Virus record (IMG/VR): IMGVR_UViG_3300037189_028117
Location: 82,977 to 115,645 of that record
Reading direction: 5' to 3' (one strand)
DNA from: a virus
Length of the DNA stretch: 32,669 nt
Under the pieces are notes generated by a model, which made no database searches, was not told where the DNA came from, and worked only from the letters and a program-made list of their open reading frames with translations. The translations under genes were made by a program, and so were the position numbers. Shown piece after piece: positions 22,061 to 30,799 of this stretch. Within the stretch, counting starts at the first letter, position 1. Every line of letters begins with the position of its first letter.

Positions 22061-25006
22061 ATGGATAAAAAAGTTATTTTAAAGAAAGGTGAAGGAATTC
22101 CAACAATTACAACTGAGACATTGAATTCGGTATCTTCTGTAAGAAGAGAAAAGTTGGAACAAGAAATTCAAGAGGGTAAGTTTTTTCACAAGGAATTATC
22201 GGCCGAGTTTAAACAAAGACCAACATCCGGATTTTCGGCGATGCTAATGAAGAAAGCAAATTATTCAAATGATACGGGGGGAACGGGAGCTGGATGGAGA
22301 GGTCCCGGAGGAACAACGAGGCAAATGCCGGAAGTTTATTCTCCATTATGGTTAAATTCAAATTTAAATCTCCCAAGAGACCGGGCAACGATAAACGCAT
22401 GGTGCAGATCATTTTTTGCATTAAATCCTATTGTTCAAAATGCAATTTCTTTGCATTCAACTTATCCAATTTCTAAACTAAATATAAAATGTAAAGATCC
22501 TGAAATAAATCGTTTTTTTGAAACGATGATTGAGGAGACGGATTTATTAAATGTATGTATTCAAGTTGCGCAAGAATTTTGGACTTTGGGGGAAGCATTT
22601 GTTTATGCGGAATTGGATGAAACAAATGGTAAATGGGGAAGATTGGTTATTCAAAATCCGGATTACATAAATGTTCAAAGAAGCACAATTTCTGGGGAGC
22701 CCATAATATCTTTACGACCTGATGAAAATCTTAAAAGAATTGTTAACGGAAATAAACCATCCGAGATACAACAAAGACAACAATTGGATCGAAATATAAT
22801 TGAGCATGTTAGAAGGAATGAAAATATTCCTTTGAGCAATTTTTATGTATCTCATATTCCTAGAAAGATTGCACCTTATGAAATAAGAGGGACTGGATTA
22901 CCTGTATCTGTATTCCGTCAGCTTATGCTCTTCGATAAGATTCGCGAGTGTTATTCGGAAGATACAGAAGTTTTAACAAATCTTGGTTATAAAAAAATAA
23001 ATGAATTATTAGAATTTTGCCAATTTAAAGAAGGTGATAATTTCCAGGTTGGAACTTGGAAAGATGAGAGTGGTAATTTACATGGAGTTAAATTAAGAGA
23101 AGATATTCTTATTGCATGTATGAATGCAAAAAATAAAAATATAGAATATCATAAACCAACAAATTTTCATATTTCTGATTATGAAGGAAATATGATGCAT
23201 TTCATTGGAAAGAAAGTTGATATACTCGTTACACCTGAACATGATATGTGGGCAGAAAAATGTGACATCAAAAATTCAAAATATGAAAAGATAAAAGCTC
23301 AAGATATGTTGAAAACAAAAAAGTTTTGGAAATTTCAAACGATGGCAAACCATATTGGGAATGATCCAGAATTTATTGAGGTTTGTGAAAAACAAATTCC
23401 AATTGATCTTTATTTAAAAGTTCTTGGGTACATTGTATCCGAGGGTTGTATTTATTCAAATTATAAAAATGGAAGATATGATTCTTTTATAAGAATAAGT
23501 CAATTAACATCTAGTGATGCCTATGATGATATGAGATCTTCATTTGAAGAGTTTGCTAAAATTTTGGATAAGAATAATAATTCTTATGTTTCTTTATCTG
23601 GTTATGGGTTTAGCGAACATTGTCCAAAAGAAAAATGGACGGCAACAATTAATGGTAAGAGGATTTGTGAACATTTTATAAATTCAGTTGGGACTGATGT
23701 AAACACAAAATCTTTATACAAAAAACTTCCAAGATGGGTTTTTGATCTTTCGTCTTCGAGAATGGAAATTTTGTTAAATGCATTGGTTAAAGGTGATGGT
23801 AATGAATCTTTATCAAAATACAATGGAAAATCCAAAAACTTTTATTATTCAACAATTTCTGAACAATTAGCAAATGATGTTTATGAACTTGTTTATAAAA
23901 CAGGGAAAGCTCCAAATCTTGGGGTTTATGAAGCAGTTAAATCACATGGAAAACTTGTTAAAGAATTTAGAGTTCTTTGGTCAACAACAAATTATGGAAA
24001 AAATCCAACCGTTTGTTCTTTTAATAAAACTGAAAGAAACAATGGTGGTGGAGCTGTAATTAAAGAAATTCCTTATTCTGGTAAAGTTTGGTGTTTTGAA
24101 GTTCCAACTGGATTATTTATAACAAGAAGAAATTACAAAACAACAATTCAAGGAAATTGTAAATTTGCTCAAGCTGATAGCATGATAAACCCACTAACTT
24201 TAGTTAAAGTTGGTGGCGGAGCTGACAATTTTAGACCTGGCCCAGAAGATATAAATTTATTAAAAAATACATTTGAAGAAGCATATGCGGATAAGAATTT
24301 CAAGATATTTACCCATGATGCAGTTACGGTTGAACCAATAGGTTTTGGTTCAGGAATTTATGATACATCAGGAGACATTACCCAATTAATAAAAGAAATT
24401 TATATAGGTTTGATGGTTCCTTCTGTTGTTATGGATGGAGGTGGAGATATAACATATGAAAACGGTGGTGTATCTTTGGATGTATTAAGACAAAGATATA
24501 TGTCATTTAGAAACATGTTATCTTCATGGTTAAGAAGAAAAATATTTGCTCCAATATCTAAAATTCATGATTTTTATGAAGTAAAAGATGGAAAGAAAAT
24601 GCTAATAGTTCCAGAGATAGAATGGAATCACATGAGCATGTTTGATGTTGGAACTTATGTTGGCAATTTAAATACTTTATTGGGAGCAGAGCCAAGAAAG
24701 GTATCATTACATACAGTATATAAATCTTTAGGTTTAGAGTATGAAGAAGAAATGAGAAGAATAAGGCAAGAAAATATAGATATAGTTCTTCAAAAGAGAG
24801 AGTTAGAAACATTAGATACTTTGAATTTGTCAGAGTTAAAAACACTAACGGATATATCTGAGTTAAAAGAAAGAAAACAAAAACCAATACCTGGAGAACA
24901 AGAAGCTTTACCGGGAGAGGAAGGTGGAATGCCTGGTATGGATTTAGGAATGCCATCTGGTGATATTGGTTTACCAAGCCAAGCGCCACCTGAACCGCAG
25001 CTTTAA
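22061..25006 (+). CDS. Portal protein interrupted by LAGLIDADG intein
   Basis: The 981-residue precursor would splice to a 578-residue portal, the dodecameric ring at one head vertex through which DNA is packaged. Portal-like features include the N-terminal wing segment with NPIVQNAISLHSTYPIS and an EFWTLGEAFVY strand. The post-intein stem/crown region has FAQADSMINPLT, the PSVVMDGGG loop and LDVLRQRYMSFRNML. The C-terminus is a Pro/Gly-rich tail. The start is ATG 22061, four nt after TGGAGAA; an in-frame TTG 12 nt upstream is less suitable. The intein (residues 297-699) sits between DKIRE and CKFAQADS. Position directly after the large terminase supports the call. Confidence 0.85.
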   Translation: MDKKVILKKGEGIPTITTETLNSVSSVRREKLEQEIQEGKFFHKELSAEFKQRPTSGFSAMLMKKANYSNDTGGTGAGWRGPGGTTRQMPEVYSPLWLNSNLNLPRDRATINAWCRSFFALNPIVQNAISLHSTYPISKLNIKCKDPEINRFFETMIEETDLLNVCIQVAQEFWTLGEAFVYAELDETNGKWGRLVIQNPDYINVQRSTISGEPIISLRPDENLKRIVNGNKPSEIQQRQQLDRNIIEHVRRNENIPLSNFYVSHIPRKIAPYEIRGTGLPVSVFRQLMLFDKIRECYSEDTEVLTNLGYKKINELLEFCQFKEGDNFQVGTWKDESGNLHGVKLREDILIACMNAKNKNIEYHKPTNFHISDYEGNMMHFIGKKVDILVTPEHDMWAEKCDIKNSKYEKIKAQDMLKTKKFWKFQTMANHIGNDPEFIEVCEKQIPIDLYLKVLGYIVSEGCIYSNYKNGRYDSFIRISQLTSSDAYDDMRSSFEEFAKILDKNNNSYVSLSGYGFSEHCPKEKWTATINGKRICEHFINSVGTDVNTKSLYKKLPRWVFDLSSSRMEILLNALVKGDGNESLSKYNGKSKNFYYSTISEQLANDVYELVYKTGKAPNLGVYEAVKSHGKLVKEFRVLWSTTNYGKNPTVCSFNKTERNNGGGAVIKEIPYSGKVWCFEVPTGLFITRRNYKTTIQGNCKFAQADSMINPLTLVKVGGGADNFRPGPEDINLLKNTFEEAYADKNFKIFTHDAVTVEPIGFGSGIYDTSGDITQLIKEIYIGLMVPSVVMDGGGDITYENGGVSLDVLRQRYMSFRNMLSSWLRRKIFAPISKIHDFYEVKDGKKMLIVPEIEWNHMSMFDVGTYVGNLNTLLGAEPRKVSLHTVYKSLGLEYEEEMRRIRQENIDIVLQKRELETLDTLNLSELKTLTDISELKERKQKPIPGEQEALPGEEGGMPGMDLGMPSGDIGLPSQAPPEPQL
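22949..24157 (+). mobile_element. LAGLIDADG intein (403 residues) in portal
   Basis: It runs from Cys1 (CYSEDTEVLTNLGYKKINEL) to a terminal Gln-Gly-Asn, followed by Cys +1. Block B is VTPEHDMW. A dodecapeptide-type endonuclease is present, with motifs YLKVLGYIVSEGC and LLNALVKGDGNE. Block F is VWCFEVPTGLFITRRN. The penultimate residue is Gly rather than His. His-less forms occur among inteins, so it may still splice. The endonuclease would cut intein-less portal genes. Confidence 0.92.
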
Positions 25007-25036
25007 TCAATAAAATGGCATTTATCCGAGGATTGA

Positions 25037-27058
25037 ATGAATAAAAATGACCGCATAAAAGAGCTTAAAAAAATTTCTCAACAAATGTCATTTTGGAACA
25101 AAGTGCGTCCTGGTGGTTTTGTTACAAAGCTTGAGGAAAAATTATTCAAAGATTTTGCTCTTAAGATGGAAGAGTTAAGAGATATAGATTCCGTGTTAAG
25201 AGGTATTGCTCTTGGAGAAAACAGAACAGGAAAATCTGTAAAAGATTTAGTTGGAGGAATTGATTATTATTATAAAAACAATCGTTTTGTTGATGCAATG
25301 TTTTTAATGTATCAATTCAATGATGTTTTGGTTGAAATAATAACTGCTGGTGATAAAGAAATTCCATCTTTAAAAGATATAAAGCAATTTTATGATAAAG
25401 ATTTTGAAGTTCCGGAAAAATTAAATTATTTACCAGAAACTGATTTATCCGTATTTCCAAAAGAAGCTCAACTTGCTCAAAATTTATATAAGAAATTTTT
25501 TGGATCTCCATTAGAAAAAGCTTTTGCATCTGAAGTTGCAAAAAGAAAAGCTGGGGTTGGAAGGGCAGTTTCTGCTACAGCAAATATGCTAGCTTCTTTG
25601 CTTGGTATGTTTGATAGAATGGGGTTATATGTTTCTGGTGGTAAAATTGATAAATGGCTTGATGAATTTAAAAAAATAAAAGCAATGCAATCAAGATATA
25701 AAAATGTACTTGATACAGTATATATTCAATCAGTAAAAGATTTGGTTGCAAAAGCAAGAGAAATAGGAAAAAGCGAAGAACTTGGAACAAAAGAATCTTT
25801 AAATAAAGTTGAAAAAGCGGTTGGGGAAGTCTCTCAACAAACCATTTCTGAATTACCAAAAGAATATGTAAAAGAAAATATTGTTAAAAAGAAAGAATTA
25901 ACAAAAGAAGAAATTGTTGAATTAAATCCATCTGACCAAGCGACCCTTGGGAAAACAACTTCTACAACATTAGCTAATGATTTAAAGCCTGGGGATAAAT
26001 TAAACGATAAAGATGGGGTTCCAGTTGCAGAAGTATCTAATGAAGGTTTATCTGTAAAACTTCAAATTGGTGAAAAGTTAATTCCTTGGGAAAAAGTTAA
26101 TGATTATTATAAATATATAAATGATATTTCAAGTAACCTTACAAAACCTTACATTGGTGAATTATCTATTGTAAAAAAAGAAGAACCAGTATCTGGGGTT
26201 GTTGAAGGCGAAGGAAAATCTAAATATAAAGATTTTTTTGATAATTTTTCAAAAATAAACAAATCAAAACAAAACCAAGTAATTTCTGTATTGAGAGAGA
26301 TCTTAACTGAAGGAGAGGAAGTCACTGATGGTGACGTTATAGTTATTGAAGATGAAATTATAGCTGAGCCAAAAGGTGGAATTTTATTATTTCCCGAGAT
26401 TAAAACCGAAAATGGAGAGTTAGAAATTCCTTTAAACAAAATAGAAGACATCGTTGAAAAAACAAAGATGTTACCATCTGCTCCTCAGGAAGTTCAAATT
26501 ATAAATAAAGAAGATATTGATGATAAAATTGATGAAACATCAAATATAATATTATCAAAAGATTTGGTAAATAAAATAAAAAATTCAAAACCATATGAAT
26601 CTATTGGTGCGGTTCCTTTTATAGAAGCTGATGAATTATTAATTGTATTTGCTGGAGATCAAAGAATGTTTACTGGCGAAGATCAATTAGTTGAAGCAGA
26701 AAATTACTTAGCCGAATTATTTGGAAAACCGGTTACTTTAGTAACAGATGATAATATGTTAAGTGAAGCTGAAGATTTTGAATCTAATGATATAAAATTC
26801 TTTATGCCAACTATTTTAATTGAAAAAGAAGATTTAAAATTTAAAGATAAAAAAGATATCGAAGTTGAAGAAGAAGTAATAGTACCAAGTCAAAAACTAA
26901 AATATGAAGAAGTTCCAAAAGTACCAACTCCATGGGATGAAGAAGATATTTCCGATGAAGATTTTGAAAAATTAATGGAAGAAGCTGGAATTTCACCAAA
27001 ATCTGCAAAAGATAAAAATATTATATTAAAAACAATCAAGGAAGTTTTTAAAGGTTAA
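25037..27058 (+). CDS. Large acidic/charged protein, probable virion component
   Basis: This 673-residue protein is not recognised. The first 260 residues are helical (KISQQMSFWNKVRPGGF, then a hydrophobic ATANMLASLLGMFDRMG). A beta-rich middle near residues 310-380 includes LKPGDKLNDKDG and VKLQIGEKLIPWEKVN. The second half is acidic, with repeated I-E-x-E/D strings, and ends in a helical tail. CGAGGA is the ribosome site. It lies between the portal and a protein with a transglycosylase domain. A neck, tail or internal-virion role is likely by context only. Confidence 0.65.
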   Translation: MNKNDRIKELKKISQQMSFWNKVRPGGFVTKLEEKLFKDFALKMEELRDIDSVLRGIALGENRTGKSVKDLVGGIDYYYKNNRFVDAMFLMYQFNDVLVEIITAGDKEIPSLKDIKQFYDKDFEVPEKLNYLPETDLSVFPKEAQLAQNLYKKFFGSPLEKAFASEVAKRKAGVGRAVSATANMLASLLGMFDRMGLYVSGGKIDKWLDEFKKIKAMQSRYKNVLDTVYIQSVKDLVAKAREIGKSEELGTKESLNKVEKAVGEVSQQTISELPKEYVKENIVKKKELTKEEIVELNPSDQATLGKTTSTTLANDLKPGDKLNDKDGVPVAEVSNEGLSVKLQIGEKLIPWEKVNDYYKYINDISSNLTKPYIGELSIVKKEEPVSGVVEGEGKSKYKDFFDNFSKINKSKQNQVISVLREILTEGEEVTDGDVIVIEDEIIAEPKGGILLFPEIKTENGELEIPLNKIEDIVEKTKMLPSAPQEVQIINKEDIDDKIDETSNIILSKDLVNKIKNSKPYESIGAVPFIEADELLIVFAGDQRMFTGEDQLVEAENYLAELFGKPVTLVTDDNMLSEAEDFESNDIKFFMPTILIEKEDLKFKDKKDIEVEEEVIVPSQKLKYEEVPKVPTPWDEEDISDEDFEKLMEEAGISPKSAKDKNIILKTIKEVFKG

Positions 27059-27060
27059 AA

Positions 27061-28923
27061 ATGGAAAAATTTGCCAAAATAACAAAATTTGCTTCCGAAG
27101 TATCAACTCTTGATAAGAATGATATTATTAAAACGGCTAATTTTTTAAATAGATTAAAAAATTGGTATAAATCTGTTTTTGATTCTGAATATAAAGAGCA
27201 AATTCAAATGATGATGGAAACTTCATCTGAAATAAAAATATATTCAGATAGATTACAACGTTACCTTGATTTATTTGATAAATCAATAAAAGAAAAAGAT
27301 GTTGATTTATATAATTATGCAATTGAACAAATAGAATGGTCAATATTTTCTTTAGCAGACATATTGAGGAAAAATAAAGAATCTTTAAAAAAGATTCAAG
27401 TTTCCGAAAATGAATTTCAAAGATCTCAATATGAGAAACCAAAACAAGAAAGACAGAAGTTTGTATATTTTTCAGAAACTGTGAAGAAAAAAATGGTTCA
27501 ATATTTAAACGATGAACTTTTAAATAAAGGAATTGATAAAAAAGAAATTTTAGATATTATTTCAAATTCACAAACTTTGAAGGATATTGAAAAAGCAATT
27601 TTGGAAGGAAATATAATTAATGTAGAACCTGCTACGGCTCCATCAAAAAATGAAAATAGAGAAGGTGAAGAATGGATAACAATTCACACAAATCCTTTTA
27701 AATTATCTACTGGAAATGTTGTACTTCAATTTTATGCTTATTTGGTTGATTTATCAAAAAGAAAAATTGATCCAGAAAACAAACTTTCTTTAAGATATAT
27801 TGACAATTTATCAATTCATAAATCTGCAAATTTAAAAAATAAAATAATAAAATCCGCTGGAACAATTGCTAACGTTCCAGGTATAAAGAATAAATCCGAA
27901 GAATTCTTAACGGAATTGGTTAGAGTTGGAAATAGATTGGGTATAGATCCAAATTGGTTAGCTGCAATTATGTCGGCAGAGTCAAATTTTCAAGCTGATG
28001 CAGTCAATAAACTTGGTGGGGCAACTGGATTAATACAGTTTGTTAATTCCACAGCAAAACAATTAGGAACATCATTGGATGAATTAAAGATGATGTCTGA
28101 TGTAGAACAATTGCACTTTGTTGAAAAATTTTATAAACCTTGGTCTGGAAAAATAAAATCTCCAGGAGATTTATATATGGCAACATTTTTGCCGGTGTTT
28201 GTTGGCCACCCACCAAACACAATTGTTGGTAAAAAAGGAAGTACAAAAAAAATAACAAAAAACTTAACTTATGGAAAAGTATATGAATTAAATTTTGGGC
28301 TAGACACTGATAAAGATGGAATTATAAGAGCATCTGATGTTACGTCAAGAGTTGATTCTAGACTGAGATCGGCTCAAAAATTACCACCAATACCTGTAAA
28401 AGAAGAGTTAGAAAGAGACGCTTTAAGAGATGATTTATTTCCAAAAGAAAATGTAAAAGAAGACTCTGGTTTTTGGTCAAACATTTTTGATAAAGTTATG
28501 TCTTTTCTTGGGATGAAAACGGCATCAAATGATATTGAATCTATTGTTAAAAAAGCCGTTTATAAACAAAAATTGCCAACCAATATTGTTAAAATAAAAT
28601 TATCTTCGGAAAATTTTGAAGATAATGTATCTTGTGGTTTTATATTAGCAGAAGCTTTAGATAATACATTGTTGTCAGATTCTGAAATATTATCAGATGG
28701 CAAAAATATAGAAGTTATATCATCAATGTCTGGTTCTTTAGAAAATGTAGTTTCTGCTTCAATAGGTGTTTCTAATATAGTTTTAGAATTGTTTAATAAA
28801 AAATACAATACAAAAATATCAAAGAAAATAAGTGATAATATAAACTCAAGTTTTGAAAAATTATCATATGAAGATATAGAAAAACAAAAAAGAAAGTTTT
28901 TTATCAAAACTGCAGGTAAATAA
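27061..28923 (+). CDS. Virion protein with SLT-type lytic transglycosylase domain
   Basis: This 620-residue protein contains a soluble lytic transglycosylase domain from about residue 280 to 365: RLGIDPNWLAAIMSAESNF with catalytic Glu307, then GGATGLIQF and QLGTSLDELKMMSDVEQL, with a YKPW end. The enzyme cleaves peptidoglycan glycan strands, and in tailed phages it often helps DNA entry. The first 270 residues are helical and the region after the domain is charged, with a Ca-binding-like DTDKDGI (about 419-425). Six K-[K/T/S]-[A] motifs occur (IKTAN, HKSAN, IKSAG, MKTAS, VKKAV, IKTAG). It starts 2 nt after the upstream gene and its stop overlaps the next ATG (TAATG). It probably travels in the virion. 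Confidence 0.82.
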   Translation: MEKFAKITKFASEVSTLDKNDIIKTANFLNRLKNWYKSVFDSEYKEQIQMMMETSSEIKIYSDRLQRYLDLFDKSIKEKDVDLYNYAIEQIEWSIFSLADILRKNKESLKKIQVSENEFQRSQYEKPKQERQKFVYFSETVKKKMVQYLNDELLNKGIDKKEILDIISNSQTLKDIEKAILEGNIINVEPATAPSKNENREGEEWITIHTNPFKLSTGNVVLQFYAYLVDLSKRKIDPENKLSLRYIDNLSIHKSANLKNKIIKSAGTIANVPGIKNKSEEFLTELVRVGNRLGIDPNWLAAIMSAESNFQADAVNKLGGATGLIQFVNSTAKQLGTSLDELKMMSDVEQLHFVEKFYKPWSGKIKSPGDLYMATFLPVFVGHPPNTIVGKKGSTKKITKNLTYGKVYELNFGLDTDKDGIIRASDVTSRVDSRLRSAQKLPPIPVKEELERDALRDDLFPKENVKEDSGFWSNIFDKVMSFLGMKTASNDIESIVKKAVYKQKLPTNIVKIKLSSENFEDNVSCGFILAEALDNTLLSDSEILSDGKNIEVISSMSGSLENVVSASIGVSNIVLELFNKKYNTKISKKISDNINSSFEKLSYEDIEKQKRKFFIKTAGK

Positions 28924-29114
28924 TGGAACTTACATATTCTTTTGTGATGAGACAATTAAATAAAAATGATAAAAAGAAGATGAAAGAATTCATGAAATCT
29001 TATAAATCAATTTTTGATAAGTGTGTTGTTAAGGAAGTTGAAAATTTTGAAGAAATATGTTTAATGCAAGCAATGAAAGATTGCAATATAAACGAAGAGG
29101 ATTTAAATGATTAA
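28923..29114 (+). CDS. Small charged protein of unknown function
   Basis: This 63-residue protein is not recognised. It is helical, with a basic first half (LNKNDKKKMKEFMKSYKS) and an acidic second half with two cysteines. It starts within the transglycosylase gene stop (TAATG) and its own end overlaps the phosphatase start by 8 nt. This tight packing supports it as a real gene. A chaperone-like or adapter role cannot be judged. Confidence 0.55.
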   Translation: MELTYSFVMRQLNKNDKKKMKEFMKSYKSIFDKCVVKEVENFEEICLMQAMKDCNINEEDLND

Positions 29115-29970
29115 TCCTTTTTTTCAAAATTATGGAATATTTACTTCGGGAAAACCAACCGATAATGATATTCTTTCAGCTTATAAACAATATAAAATTA
29201 AAAAAATAGTATCATTAGATAATATAATTGGAAAAGAAGTTTCGGAACAATTAAAAAGATTAAAATTACCAATAAAACATGAAATATTTAATATTACACC
29301 AGGCAGTCCAGTTGGTGAAGCTTCCGAATTAAAAAACAAAATAAATTCTGTAATCAATGAATTTCCAATATTAATTCATTGTCAAAAAGGTGCTGACAGA
29401 ACAGGTTTTGCTGTAGCTTCTTGGTTAATAAGAAATGGGAAAATGGACCCATGTCAAGCAAAAGAAACCGTTGAAAAAGTTTTTGGTTATGGAAACTTTA
29501 TATCAAATACAGCAAAAAATTCATTGGATAAATTATTAGGTTGCTTTGATAAAGAATTGACTCCAGAAAAAGTAAAAGAACAATTAGATAAAAATAATGT
29601 TTTTGATGGAAAAATAATTGATAATTTTACAAATGATTACAAATCAAATATTGGAGATGGGGCAAATTATAATTGGGTTTGGAGATCTAATTTTATAGAT
29701 CCGGATAAAGAAATTTACCCAACGCCAGTTGATTATTCTAATATTTCTAATGCAAATATTGAAATTAATATAATAAAAAGATCAAATATAAGAAAGAAAT
29801 TTTTGAAAAAAATATTAAGATTAAATTTCCCAAGAGTAATGCAAGGTGTTAATTCTGGTCAAGTTGATAATTATGCCGGATTTGCAAACACATTTTCAAA
29901 TCCAAGCGGATCCCCTGGTGCTCCAAATGCTGCGGCTCCAGTTGATTCGGCAGGTTACATACAAATCTAA
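29107..29970 (+). CDS. Tyrosine/dual-specificity-type phosphatase
   Basis: Residues 1-140 of this 287-residue protein match the cysteine-dependent phosphatase fold. YGIFTSGKPTDNDI and KKIVSLD precede the catalytic loop HCQKGADRTG (91-100), with nucleophile C92 and R98. The loop is the HCxxGxxR(T/S)G signature. The general-acid Asp is not obvious. The remaining 150 residues are a Lys/Asn-rich linker and a Gly/Ser/Ala/Pro-rich tail (SNPSGSPGAPNAAAPV) that could be a virion attachment or linker. It would remove phosphate from protein, nucleotide or lipid. Its place among head and tail genes suggests it may be a virion or early host-modifying protein. The start overlaps the previous gene by 8 nt. 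Confidence 0.8.
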   Translation: MINPFFQNYGIFTSGKPTDNDILSAYKQYKIKKIVSLDNIIGKEVSEQLKRLKLPIKHEIFNITPGSPVGEASELKNKINSVINEFPILIHCQKGADRTGFAVASWLIRNGKMDPCQAKETVEKVFGYGNFISNTAKNSLDKLLGCFDKELTPEKVKEQLDKNNVFDGKIIDNFTNDYKSNIGDGANYNWVWRSNFIDPDKEIYPTPVDYSNISNANIEINIIKRSNIRKKFLKKILRLNFPRVMQGVNSGQVDNYAGFANTFSNPSGSPGAPNAAAPVDSAGYIQI

Positions 29971-29996
29971 TAATTTTTTTACATATTATTATCCTC

Positions 29997-30626
29997 ATGA
30001 GTATTCTCAAATTAGCGCAAACAATAGAACTTACAATGGATATTCCGGAGTCTGATAAAAAGATTGCGGCAAATCTAATTGTAAATTTGCAAAAATTTGT
30101 TAAAAAACTCGATTCTTTTACAGACCATTTAGATATAATGTATGATCCATTTAAAAAATATAATGTTATATCTGAAGAATCTCTTTATGAAAATAGATCT
30201 GCTATTTGGAATTATAATAAACAAATTTTGAAAAATTTTGAAGAATTAAAATCTTTAGCCTTTGTTTGTGTTAAAGGTCTTCAATTTTTCCATTCGGACT
30301 TAAATATAAAAGAAATGGAAAGAAGCTTTGTAGATTCTGTATCCGACATAGAATCAAATATAGAAAATCTTGGAAAAAAGATGCAAGATTATGATGTTCA
30401 AGATTATAAGTCTTCTGTCAATTCTGTTTTTGAAAATTTAAAAATAAAATCTTCTGAATTAAAAGATTTGATTGAAGATCGCATTATAGATAATATAAAC
30501 AAAAATATATTAAATAAAAGCTGGGTCGATAATATTGATGATAAAGATTTGGATGATGTTTACAAAAATAACGAACCTTTGATTTCTAAGTTATATAAGG
30601 AAAGAGAAGGAATCTTTAATTCTTAA
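29997..30626 (+). CDS. Helical coiled-coil protein of unknown function
   Basis: This 209-residue protein is almost entirely helical, with a probable coiled coil across about residues 100-165 (VDSVSDIESNIENLGKKMQD, then SVFENLKIKSSELKDLIEDR). No family is recognised. The 26 nt upstream hold a T-run and TATTATTATCCTC directly before the ATG, with no Shine-Dalgarno sequence. TATCC also precedes the ATG at 5337, so a leaderless start is possible. It may be an assembly or scaffolding accessory, since a protease-like head gene follows shortly after. Confidence 0.65.
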   Translation: MSILKLAQTIELTMDIPESDKKIAANLIVNLQKFVKKLDSFTDHLDIMYDPFKKYNVISEESLYENRSAIWNYNKQILKNFEELKSLAFVCVKGLQFFHSDLNIKEMERSFVDSVSDIESNIENLGKKMQDYDVQDYKSSVNSVFENLKIKSSELKDLIEDRIIDNINKNILNKSWVDNIDDKDLDDVYKNNEPLISKLYKEREGIFNS

Positions 30627-30634
30627 GGTGCATT

Positions 30635-30799
30635 ATGATAATAAAAAGAAGTAGTAGCAAAATAAATGTAATTAAAGATCAAATCTTATTTGATAAAGAT
30701 TTGCCACAAATAAAAGAAAAAAATGTTTTTGAAATATATGAGTCTTTAAACCCAAAGGCTTCTTTAAAGGATAAAAATGATAATCAAAAAAGCGAATAA
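30635..30799 (+). CDS. Small 54-residue protein of unknown function
   Basis: A frame from ATG 30635 to TAA 30799 encodes a basic/acidic 54-residue protein (MIIKRSSSKINVIKDQ, then LFDKDLPQIKEKNVFEIYES). AAGGTG lies 4 nt before the ATG. The last 23 nt overlap the protease-like gene, whose ribosome site AAAGGAT lies inside it. Both genes begin MIIK, so one may be a partial duplication of the other's start. No function can be assigned. The gene is short, but its ribosome site and packing fit the operon. Confidence 0.5.
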   Translation: MIIKRSSSKINVIKDQILFDKDLPQIKEKNVFEIYESLNPKASLKDKNDNQKSE

